Shown here: positions 1 through 5,417 of the stretch, one piece after another
Position numbering within the stretch: position 1 is the stretch's first letter
Layout: every line of letters starts with the position of its first letter
Source: an uncultured bacterium
GTDB lineage: Bacteria; Actinomycetota; Thermoleophilia; BMS3ABIN01
DNA length: 5,445 nt
Reading direction: 5' to 3'
Assembly (NCBI GenBank): GCA_913009925.1
Contig: CAJVWY010000091.1
Location: 1 to 5,445 of the forward strand
Translations under genes and position numbers: made by a program
The notes under the pieces: model-generated
Seen by the model: only the letters and a program-made list of their open reading frames with translations
Database searches by the model: none
What the model was told of the DNA's origin: nothing

Positions 1-26
1 CCGATAACCAGCGCACCCGGACGTTT

Positions 27-1034
27 CTATTTCTTGCGCAGGGCGGTTGCGGCGTCCTCGGGAGCGACGGTGTTGACCCAGACGCCGGCGCCCATTTCCA
101 GGCCGCCGGGCACGGTGATGCGTGGCATTATCTCCAGGTGCCAGTGAAAAGGGCGGGATTCACCGTGCAGCGGGTAAGTGTGTATCCAGTAGTTGAAAGG
201 AGGATCGCCCAGCTGCGTGCGGTAGCGGTTGAGCAGGCCTGTCATCAGCTCAGCCATGCTGTCCAGGTCGCCGCAATCCTCGAAGCGCTGCTGGTGTTCC
301 CGCGGAACTATCCAGGTTTCGTAAGGCAGGCGGGAAGCGAAGGGACTGAAGGCCACAAAGCTGTCGTTGGCGTCTACCATCCGGGATTCGTTACCCTCCT
401 CATCCCTGATGATGTCACACATCAGGCAGGCGGCCTCCGTCGACCATTCCCCCTCGAACCCGGACAGTTCGCTGTCGATCATGGGTGGGATGAAGGGCAG
501 TCCGAAGAGCTGTGAGTGGGGATGTTCCTGCGAGGCGGCGCCACCGGCCTTGTGGTTGCGGATGATGTGTACGTACTCCACCAGCGCGTCGCTTCTGTAG
601 GCAAGGATACGGTCACGGTACATCTGCAGCATGGCCAGCACCTGGTCCCTGCCTATCTCCCAGGGGGTGAGATTGTGAAAAGGCGAATCGACGATCACCT
701 CATGGGAGCCGGCCGCCGGCCGCCGGTCCGGGTCCGCGGCCTGGTTCCGGTTCGCCGTAGGAGCGGTCCTGGTCAGGATGGGGAACTTGTTGGGGAACAC
801 GCGGATGGTCCAGCCGGGGCAGTCGTGCCCTTCGCATGTACGGCAGGCGCAGATCTCGGGGGGGGTCTCCGACTCCCTGCCTTCACAGAAAGGGCAGTCC
901 CGCTGTTGCCGCCCCTTTTGGACCCGGGCGGCCGCGGGTGCGTGGGGCCGTTTACTGCGTCCAGCGGCCAGGATCACCCAGTTGGATGTGATGGGGTCCC
1001 GCCTTAGTTCGGGCGGGGGAGTTCCATCAGTCAT
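27..1034 (-). CDS. galT: Galactose-1-phosphate uridylyltransferase (GalT, HIT superfamily)
   Basis: Predicted cytoplasmic enzyme of 335 residues that moves UMP between UDP-glucose and galactose-1-phosphate (Leloir pathway) through a uridylyl-histidine intermediate. Seen: an N-terminal RRDPITSNWVILAAGRSKRP block, a CPFC pair (C47, C50), the VFPNKFP motif (79-85), SPFH with H120, and the active-site HPHSQ with H171, nucleophile H173 and Q175. C47, C50, H120 and H171 match the zinc ligands known in E. coli GalT. A second CxxC (C203, C206) and a C-terminal FHWHLEIMPR (H297, H299) complete the duplicated HIT fold. An in-frame ATG at 1142 would add 36 residues, but they overlap the upstream gene and precede the usual family start, so I chose the ATG at 1034. 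It overlaps the upstream stop by 8 nt, suggesting translational coupling. Odd: an extra Cys cluster (C62, C64, C67, C72). The acceptor sugar could differ, because relatives act on other sugar-1-phosphates or as ADP-glucose phosphorylases. Confidence 0.9.
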   Translation of the reverse strand: MTDGTPPPELRRDPITSNWVILAAGRSKRPHAPAAARVQKGRQQRDCPFCEGRESETPPEICACRTCEGHDCPGWTIRVFPNKFPILTRTAPTANRNQAADPDRRPAAGSHEVIVDSPFHNLTPWEIGRDQVLAMLQMYRDRILAYRSDALVEYVHIIRNHKAGGAASQEHPHSQLFGLPFIPPMIDSELSGFEGEWSTEAACLMCDIIRDEEGNESRMVDANDSFVAFSPFASRLPYETWIVPREHQQRFEDCGDLDSMAELMTGLLNRYRTQLGDPPFNYWIHTYPLHGESRPFHWHLEIMPRITVPGGLEMGAGVWVNTVAPEDAATALRKK

Positions 1035-1329
1035 GGCCGCTGGACCAGGGCTCCAGAGTCCACTGTCCCGTGCCTTCATCCAGAGCGATGTTGTAGGAGC
1101 GGCCGTCGTGGCAATGAACCTGGAAGAAGCTCTTTCTGCCACGGGTCTTCTCCGACTCCTCCTGCCACTGTTTCTTGATGGCCAGGATGGTCAGGCGTCG
1201 TCCGTCCAGCTCGAAGGAGCGTGGCTTCTCGTCTTTCTTGTAACCGGAGTGGGAATGGACAATGATCTGCTTGCCACTTTCCTTGGGGTCAGCGGCCGTC
1301 TTGTCGGATTTTTTCTTTTCGTAAGCCAT
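1027..1329 (-). CDS. Small conserved-looking protein of unknown function
   Basis: A 100-residue soluble protein with no signal peptide or membrane segment. The first 22 residues are Lys-rich and probably disordered (MAYEKKKSDK start). They are followed by a compact, probably beta-rich region: IIVHSHSGYKKDEKPRSFEL (22-41), DGRRLTILAIKKQW (42-55), a charged linker, then FFQVHCHDGRSYNIAL (68-83) and GQWTLEPW (88-95). The layout (basic tail, R-x-F-x-L-D-G-R-R, then F-x-V-x-x-x-D-G-R-x-Y and a terminal W-x-L) recalls small DUF6504-like or 'cytoplasmic' proteins. That resemblance is from memory and weak, so I assign no function. I chose the ATG at 1329 because AAGGGAG lies 5 nt upstream. An in-frame ATG at 1344 would place that Shine-Dalgarno inside the gene. 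Its stop overlaps the galT start by 8 nt, and it lies 33 nt after the MFS gene, so co-transcription is likely. Confidence 0.75.
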   Translation of the reverse strand: MAYEKKKSDKTAADPKESGKQIIVHSHSGYKKDEKPRSFELDGRRLTILAIKKQWQEESEKTRGRKSFFQVHCHDGRSYNIALDEGTGQWTLEPWSSGHD

Positions 1330-1334
1330 GGCGT

Positions 1335-1341
1335 CTCCCTT
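1335..1341 (-). promoter_or_regulatory. Shine-Dalgarno sequence of the small unknown gene
   Basis: AAGGGAG on the minus strand, 5 nt before the ATG at 1329. It is the only convincing ribosome binding site in the window and decides the start at 1329 over the ATG at 1344. Confidence 0.75.
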
Positions 1342-1362
1342 CATTATATACCCGGAATACAG

Positions 1363-2571
1363 TTATGGGGTTGGGGATGAAAACCCTTCCCGCCGGCGCC
1401 CGGCCTCCCCGGAGGGTCGGTCTCTGACGGCGGCGGCCAGCACCAGGGCGGCGGTCAGACCAGCGGCGGCGCCGAAAAGGAACGGCGCCCTCGGGCTCAC
1501 CAGGTCCCAGAGCAGTCCGGCGATGAGGCTGGAGAAAAAGGCGACGATGCCCGTAACCGTCTGGTAGGCTCCCAGGGCGGTTCCACGCGCCCGCGCCGGC
1601 GAGAGATCCGTCACATATGCTTTTCCCACCCCCTCAGTCATGGCCATGTAGATCCCGTATACGGCGAACAGGGGCCAGACGGCTACCGTTCCGCTGGCCA
1701 GGGCCAGCCCCAGGTAGACCAGCGAGAACAGGGAAAAGCCCGCCACCAGCAGGCGTCGCCGGCCGATGCGGTCTGACAGGGAGCCCGCCGGCATGGACAG
1801 AGCCGCGTAGACCAGGTTGAAGACCACGTAGGCCAGTACGACGGCGAAAGTGGAGAGGCCCAGGTTGCGGGCGCGGAGGATGAGGAAGGCGTCACTGGAG
1901 TTGCCCAGGGCGAAGATGGCGCCGGCCAGAAGGAAGATTTTGTATCTGCGGCCGAACTGTGACAGTGACAGGCGCGCCGGGCCGGTTGACGTCAGGTGAC
2001 GCCGGCGTTCGTGGACGAAAAAGAGGCTGGCCACACCCAGGGCGGCGGGTATGGCCGACAGCAGGAAGATGATACGGTACCGCTCGCCCAGCACTCCCAC
2101 GGCCAGCAGTGCCAGGAGGGCGCCCAGAGCGGCGCCGACCGTATCCATGGCCCGGTGGAAGCCGAAAGCACGTCCCCGTGTCGCCGGGTCCGATGAATCG
2201 GCGATGAGGGCGTCCCGCGGTGCGGTGCGGATGCCCTTCCCCACCCGGTCGCTGAAACGCAACAACAGCACCGCCGGCCAGGTGAAGGCCGCCGCCATCA
2301 GCGGCTTGGCCACGGCGGAGATGCTGTAGCCGAAGACAACCAAGGGCCGGCGGCGGGGACGCCGGTCCGAGATCCATCCGGAGAAGACCTTGAGCAGGCT
2401 TGCCGTGCTCTCAGCGATCCCCTCTATCAATCCGACTACGGCAAAGGGCGCTCCCAGGACCGAGGTAAGGAACAGGGGGACCAGCGGATAGATGATCTCA
2501 CTGGAAAGGTCGGTAAGGAGGCTGGTGACACCCAGGACCAGCACATTGCGCTTGATGCCACGGAATATCAT
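1363..2571 (-). CDS. Major facilitator superfamily (MFS) transporter
   Basis: A 402-residue inner-membrane protein with about 12 hydrophobic helices in two halves and no cleavable signal peptide, the usual length for MFS. The first half carries RNVLVLGVTSLLTDLSSE (8-25) and IYPLVPLFL (27-35). GLIEGIAESTASLLKVFSGW (47-66) is followed by the motif-A-like loop SGWISDRRPRRRP (64-76). The block RFSDRVGKGIRTAPRDALIA (105-124) and GFHRAMDT (137-144) are typical of a widespread subgroup of uncharacterised bacterial MFS exporters. The second half repeats motif A as GSLSDRIGRRR (263-273), and MTEGVGKAYVTDL (311-323) mirrors the GKGIRTAPRD region. The substrate cannot be read from sequence; drug or metabolite efflux is usual for relatives. 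The ATG at 2571 shares one base with the preceding phosphoesterase stop (TGATG). No Shine-Dalgarno is visible, so reinitiation is likely. The Arg-rich C-terminal tail (from about 383) is cytoplasmic. Confidence 0.9.
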   Translation of the reverse strand: MIFRGIKRNVLVLGVTSLLTDLSSEIIYPLVPLFLTSVLGAPFAVVGLIEGIAESTASLLKVFSGWISDRRPRRRPLVVFGYSISAVAKPLMAAAFTWPAVLLLRFSDRVGKGIRTAPRDALIADSSDPATRGRAFGFHRAMDTVGAALGALLALLAVGVLGERYRIIFLLSAIPAALGVASLFFVHERRRHLTSTGPARLSLSQFGRRYKIFLLAGAIFALGNSSDAFLILRARNLGLSTFAVVLAYVVFNLVYAALSMPAGSLSDRIGRRRLLVAGFSLFSLVYLGLALASGTVAVWPLFAVYGIYMAMTEGVGKAYVTDLSPARARGTALGAYQTVTGIVAFFSSLIAGLLWDLVSPRAPFLFGAAAGLTAALVLAAAVRDRPSGEAGRRREGFSSPTP

Positions 2572-3275
2572 CAGGCCGGCGGCGTGCCGGCGTGCCTGAG
2601 GATGTGGATGAGCTGCTCCATGGTCTTTTCCCCGTAGGGAAGAGCTTTCAGCTTGCTGACCGCGGCCTCGATATCATAACCGGTTCTCTTGAGCTCCACC
2701 CTGCCATCCTCGAGCACGGCGTAGCTGACGCTAGGGATGCCGTCCCGCGGCTGGCCGACGCTTCCCACGTTGACCAGCATGCGTTCGCCGAACTCACGAA
2801 TGAACGGGCGGTGCGAGTGGCCCGTGAGCACGATGTCGGCGCTGACCGCCTCCATCTCCGCGGCCAGCTCCCCGACCGGAGTGTCCGGAGTGAGATATTT
2901 AAAGAGGTGGTCGCTGGGTGCGGCGTGAACGGCAAGAACAGGCCTGCCGCCGGACTCCAGCATCAGGCTGGTGCCGGCGTCACCGAGGAAACGGAGTTCT
3001 TCGCCGGAGAGGACGTTCCACATGTGTTCGCGGGTCTCTATGGAAAGGTGCTTGAAGAGTTCGCCGCAGGCACAGTCCACCCGGAAAGCCACGGCATTGT
3101 CGTGGTTGCCGCGTACCCGGTAAACGTTATCCTGCTGGAAATACTGGATACAGGGGGAGGGGTCAGGCCCGTAGTCGACGAGGTCTCCCAGGCAGATGAC
3201 GGCGTCGTGGGGCTCGTCGATGGCCATCAGCGCGTCAGGGTTGGCGTGGATGTCGGAGACGACCAGGTACCTCAT
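2571..3275 (-). CDS. Calcineurin-like metallophosphoesterase (YfcE/MJ0936-type)
   Basis: A 234-residue soluble phosphodiesterase or phosphatase with all signature motifs of the two-metal fold in order: SDIHAN (D8, H10), GDLVDYGP (D31), GNHD (N57, H58, D59), VHAAPS (H117) and TGHSHRPF (H153, H155). These residues are expected to bind a Mn/Fe/Ni-type dinuclear centre and the phosphate. NVGSVGQPRDG (169-179) and DLVDYGPDP are hallmarks of the stand-alone bacterial and archaeal branch. The physiological substrate of that branch is mostly unknown; members act on model phosphodiesters or cyclic nucleotides. The length is normal and no key residue is missing. The ATG at 3275 opens directly on the first beta strand and has no Shine-Dalgarno. 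A -10-like TATATT ends 6 nt upstream, so a leaderless start is possible. The gene is preceded by a 54-nt gap and followed by the MFS gene with a 1-nt overlap. The coupling suggests co-expression, not necessarily a shared pathway. Confidence 0.92.
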   Translation of the reverse strand: MRYLVVSDIHANPDALMAIDEPHDAVICLGDLVDYGPDPSPCIQYFQQDNVYRVRGNHDNAVAFRVDCACGELFKHLSIETREHMWNVLSGEELRFLGDAGTSLMLESGGRPVLAVHAAPSDHLFKYLTPDTPVGELAAEMEAVSADIVLTGHSHRPFIREFGERMLVNVGSVGQPRDGIPSVSYAVLEDGRVELKRTGYDIEAAVSKLKALPYGEKTMEQLIHILRHAGTPPA

Positions 3276-3281
3276 GGGGCA

Positions 3282-3292
3282 AATATATCATA
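3282..3292 (-). promoter_or_regulatory. Possible -10 promoter element before the phosphoesterase gene
   Basis: The minus strand holds overlapping -10-like hexamers TATGAT (3292-3287) and TATATT (3287-3282) in an AT-rich island within G+C-rich sequence. TATATT ends exactly 6 nt before the ATG at 3275, which would give a leaderless or nearly leaderless mRNA. No -35 hexamer is recognisable at 16-18 nt. Inference only. Confidence 0.35.
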
Positions 3293-3297
3293 AATAA

Positions 3298-3324
3298 GGG
3301 CCGGGCCCGGGAAGCCGTGACGGC
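3298..3324 (-). terminator. Weak hairpin region after the synthase-like gene
   Basis: Just downstream of the stop at 3330, the minus strand reads GCCGTCACGGC (3324-3314, 4-bp stem and 3-nt loop, flanked by one more complementary pair), then GGGC-CCG-GCCC (3308-3298), followed by TTATTTA. The second hairpin with its short T-rich run resembles a weak intrinsic terminator. The stems are only 4 bp and the T-run is interrupted, so read-through into the phosphoesterase gene is likely. Confidence 0.25.
3301..3310. repeat. 10-bp palindrome CCGGGCCCGG (copy 1)
   Basis: A perfect inverted repeat in the 54-nt gap, 13 nt upstream of the TATATT box of the phosphoesterase gene. The same 10-mer occurs inside the 14-bp palindrome upstream of fxsA (5325-5334). 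By eye, GGGCCC occurs nowhere else in the window. It could be an operator, part of a terminator, or a chance G+C-rich palindrome. Confidence 0.4.
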
Positions 3325-3329
3325 ATGAA

Positions 3330-4823
3330 CTATCGCCCGGTGGCGTAATTGATGATCATCTGGTCGGTGAGCCACTCCACCGGCGCCTTGTCGTCGGTGA
3401 GGATGGTGCCGCCCGGCTGTACCATGGTCAGGCCGTCGGCGACACTTTCTGCCATGCCGGCCACATCGGACGGCATGGAGCCGGACCTGGCAACCAGGTC
3501 CCCGGGGGCGCTGGGACTGCGCGTTGCTACCAGCATCTGGTTGAAGGTGCCCCCCGGGAACGAATATACCGAAGGAAAGACGGAGCGCATGGTGGTGCCG
3601 ATGGCTTCGGCGATGGCGTCATCCCCCGGGACCTTGCTGACATTGATCATCACCGCCCCGCGGTCGTCAAGGTGGTCATAGATGTCCTGAAAGAATTCCC
3701 TGGTGGTCAGGTAGAAAGGTATGTAGGGCTGGCGGTAGGCGTCGATGGCGATGAGGTCGTACTGCGTTTCGTTCATCTTGAGAAAGGGGCGCCCATCGGC
3801 CGCATGTACCGTCAGGGCCGGGTCGTCCATGGCGAAGTAGTCGCGGCCCACCTCGACCACCTCCGGGTCTATCTCCACGGCGTCCACACCGATATCGGGG
3901 TAATAGTGGATGAGCTGGCGGGCGATGGTGCCGGCGGCGCTGCCGATATTGAGCGCCTGGCGTGGTGCTTTATCAGCGGCGAACCAGGGCGCCAGAAGGA
4001 AATAATCCCAGTAGGCGCCGGTCAGTATATCGTCCGGGTCATAGACGGAATGGACAGCCCAGCCCTCGTTGAGCTTGAGGTACCTGGTGCCTCCCTGCTC
4101 GATGACCTGTATGTAATGGTAGGGCGACTCCGTCTCGAAGATGCTGAGCGGCTCGGGTTTTATGGCCCCCTGGGGGATGGCCAGAGCCGCGGCCATGAGC
4201 AGCGGCGCACCGGCGTAGAGCCTGGGGCCACCACTCCGGGCGAGACCCAGCGCGGATACCGCCGCCAGCGCGCCGGCGAATAACAGCATGGTGTTGCGGG
4301 TTCCCAGCCAGGGGATGAGCAGCAACACCGGCAGGAATGTTCCCAGGATGCTGCCCACGGTGGAGAGGGCGTATATGCCGCCGGCGACATTGCCGGCGGT
4401 CTCCACGCCGGTCATGCGCAGGCGGATGGCGAAGGGCGATACCATGCCCAACAGGGTCACCGGCAAGGCGAACAGCAGCACGGTGACCCCGAAGGAGCCG
4501 AGAAAGGCACCGGCGGAGATCTCCGCGATGCCCTCCATGGCGATACCCATGATGGGCCGGGCGATGAAGGGCAGCACCGCTATGGTGACCGCCGCCGCCA
4601 TTGTGATTTTAAAAAGTAACCCGGGCTCGGGACGGCGGTCCGCCAGTTTGCCGCCGAGGAAATAGCCGGCGGTGAGATAGATAAGGATGAGACCGATGAG
4701 GTTGGTCCAGACGAAAAGCGAGTTGCCGAAGAAGGGGGCCAGCAGGCGCGAAGCCGACATCTCGGTAGCCATGATGGTCATGCCTCCCACGAATACCAGC
4801 AGGTAGAGGACGATTCTGGCCAT
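3330..4823 (-). CDS. Membrane-anchored spermidine-synthase-like protein (fused MFS/spermidine synthase type)
   Basis: A 497-residue protein in two parts. Residues 1-215 hold about six to eight hydrophobic helices with the family's ATEMSASRLLAPFFG (19-33). From about 230 comes a soluble Rossmann-type domain as in spermidine synthases: TESPYHYIQV (231-240) and RYLKLNEG (247-254), the nucleotide loop NIGSAAGT (292-299), the acidic VEIDPEV (316-322), ADGRPFL (342-348), IDAYRQPYIPFYLTTREFF (360-378) and LTDDKAPVEWL (475-485). These match the proteins annotated as fused MFS/spermidine synthase. Against true SpeE, the GGGDG loop is altered and the D-S-S/T-D-P catalytic segment is replaced by D-A-Y-R-Q-P. 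Aminopropyl transfer is therefore doubtful, and binding of an S-adenosyl cofactor is inferred from the fold only. The ATG at 4823 starts 3 nt after the fxsA stop, with GGGAG 12 nt upstream, which is distant for a ribosome site. The two genes are probably co-transcribed. Confidence 0.85.
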   Translation of the reverse strand: MARIVLYLLVFVGGMTIMATEMSASRLLAPFFGNSLFVWTNLIGLILIYLTAGYFLGGKLADRRPEPGLLFKITMAAAVTIAVLPFIARPIMGIAMEGIAEISAGAFLGSFGVTVLLFALPVTLLGMVSPFAIRLRMTGVETAGNVAGGIYALSTVGSILGTFLPVLLLIPWLGTRNTMLLFAGALAAVSALGLARSGGPRLYAGAPLLMAAALAIPQGAIKPEPLSIFETESPYHYIQVIEQGGTRYLKLNEGWAVHSVYDPDDILTGAYWDYFLLAPWFAADKAPRQALNIGSAAGTIARQLIHYYPDIGVDAVEIDPEVVEVGRDYFAMDDPALTVHAADGRPFLKMNETQYDLIAIDAYRQPYIPFYLTTREFFQDIYDHLDDRGAVMINVSKVPGDDAIAEAIGTTMRSVFPSVYSFPGGTFNQMLVATRSPSAPGDLVARSGSMPSDVAGMAESVADGLTMVQPGGTILTDDKAPVEWLTDQMIINYATGR

Positions 4824-4826
4824 CTG

Positions 4827-5288
4827 TCAGGTCAGCTCCCGCCGCCGCCGCTCCGACTCGTCATCGCCGCCACCGGGAGGTTCGCCTCCGGCGTCGCCGC
4901 TGGTATAGAACCTGACGGTCCGCTTGTCGATGGCGCGGGCGATGCGTTGTCGCACCCAGGCGCGCAGCGGCCGCCGCACCGGCGGCAACAACAGCAGCAG
5001 GCCGGCGGTGTCGGTGATATAGCCGGGCGTCAGTAACATCAAGGCGGCGGCCAGCACCAGGGCTCCATCGATCAGCGAGTCGCTCGGCATCACGCCTTCG
5101 TTGACGTCGGCGCGGATACGGGCTACGGCGGAGTACCCTTCCCGCTTCGCCAGCGCCGCGCCGGTGATGCTGATAAACAGCAGCGACAGGAAGGTCCAGG
5201 CCAGTCCGATTCGCGAGCTCACCTCGATGATGACCATGAGCTCCAGCAGGGGAGCGACGATAAATATGAGCAGCAGCTTAAAGAACAC
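4827..5288 (-). CDS. fxsA: FxsA family membrane protein (start reassigned to GTG at 5288)
   Basis: A 153-residue integral membrane protein. E. coli FxsA is known for relieving F-plasmid exclusion of phage T7 when overexpressed; its normal role is unknown. Seen from the GTG: helix 1 (2-20, FFKLLLIFIVAPLLELMVI), helix 2 (27-44), the conserved GAALAKREG (43-51), DVNEGVMPSD (61-70), a re-entrant or helical stretch (71-87), and the family hallmark LLTPGYITDTAGLLLLLPPV (85-104). An Arg-rich amphipathic segment and a Gly/Asp/Arg-rich cytoplasmic tail follow. Length fits the family. The frame is open to the end of the window, but upstream of 5359 it is sequencing adapter. The GTG places the start right before helix 1, as in homologues. 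No Shine-Dalgarno is visible; TATAAT ends 6 nt upstream. A start further upstream, within 5289-5359 or beyond the break, cannot be excluded. Confidence 0.85.
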   Translation of the reverse strand: MFFKLLLIFIVAPLLELMVIIEVSSRIGLAWTFLSLLFISITGAALAKREGYSAVARIRADVNEGVMPSDSLIDGALVLAAALMLLTPGYITDTAGLLLLLPPVRRPLRAWVRQRIARAIDKRTVRFYTSGDAGGEPPGGGDDESERRRRELT

Positions 5289-5294
5289 AGGATC

Positions 5295-5300
5295 ATTATA
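5295..5300 (-). promoter_or_regulatory. Possible -10 box (TATAAT) before fxsA
   Basis: A consensus TATAAT on the minus strand ends 6 nt before the GTG at 5288, so transcription would begin at or next to the start codon (leaderless). No -35 hexamer is visible in the G+C-rich sequence upstream. The spacing matches that of the phosphoesterase gene. Confidence 0.4.
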
Positions 5301-5322
5301 GAACAGTCGGGCGGGGGCGGCG

Positions 5323-5336
5323 GACCGGGCCCGGTC
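5323..5336. repeat. 14-bp perfect palindrome upstream of fxsA (copy 2 of CCGGGCCCGG)
   Basis: GACCGGGCCCGGTC is a perfect inverted repeat. Its core (5325-5334) is identical to 3301-3310. It sits 24 nt upstream of the TATAAT box, about one helical turn further than in copy 1 (13 nt). It could bind a dimeric regulator; chance in G+C-rich DNA is the alternative. Confidence 0.4.
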
Positions 5337-5359
5337 GGGTCTGTGGAAGTTTACGGAAG

Positions 5360-5417
5360 AGATCGGAAGAGCGTCGTGTAGGGAAAGAGTGTAGATCTCG
5401 GTGGTCGCCGTATCATT
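5360..5417 (-). other. Illumina TruSeq universal (P5) adapter contamination
   Basis: On the plus strand the segment starts AGATCGGAAGAGCGTCGTGT and ends GGTCGCCGTATCATT. It matches, over all 58 bases, the reverse complement of the TruSeq universal adapter as I know it. Read on the minus strand it translates to NDTATTEIYTLSLHDALPIS, a well-known contaminant peptide in protein databases. It carries no index, as expected for a single-index P5 adapter. This is not organismal DNA. Confidence 0.98.

Noticed and set aside
1..26. Possible GTG start of another minus-strand gene at 16-14, downstream of galT
   Set aside because: Only five codons lie in the window, with no ribosome site, so it cannot be supported.
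1343..1348. TATAAT on the minus strand just before the small unknown gene
   Set aside because: A start about 7 nt downstream would fall inside the Shine-Dalgarno sequence, no -35 is visible, and the 33-nt gap suits an operon. Probably chance.
138..1380. Several plus-strand open frames opposite galT and the small gene
   Set aside because: They overlap one another and lie antisense to GalT, whose motifs are unambiguous.
2592..3293. A 233-codon open frame on the plus strand opposite the phosphoesterase
   Set aside because: It is a G+C-rich antisense shadow. The opposite strand encodes a complete metallophosphoesterase with all motifs, and this translation shows no recognisable domain.
3672..4283. 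A 203-codon open frame on the plus strand opposite the synthase-like gene
   Set aside because: Antisense to a well-supported gene, composition typical of a shadow frame, and no ribosome site or motif.
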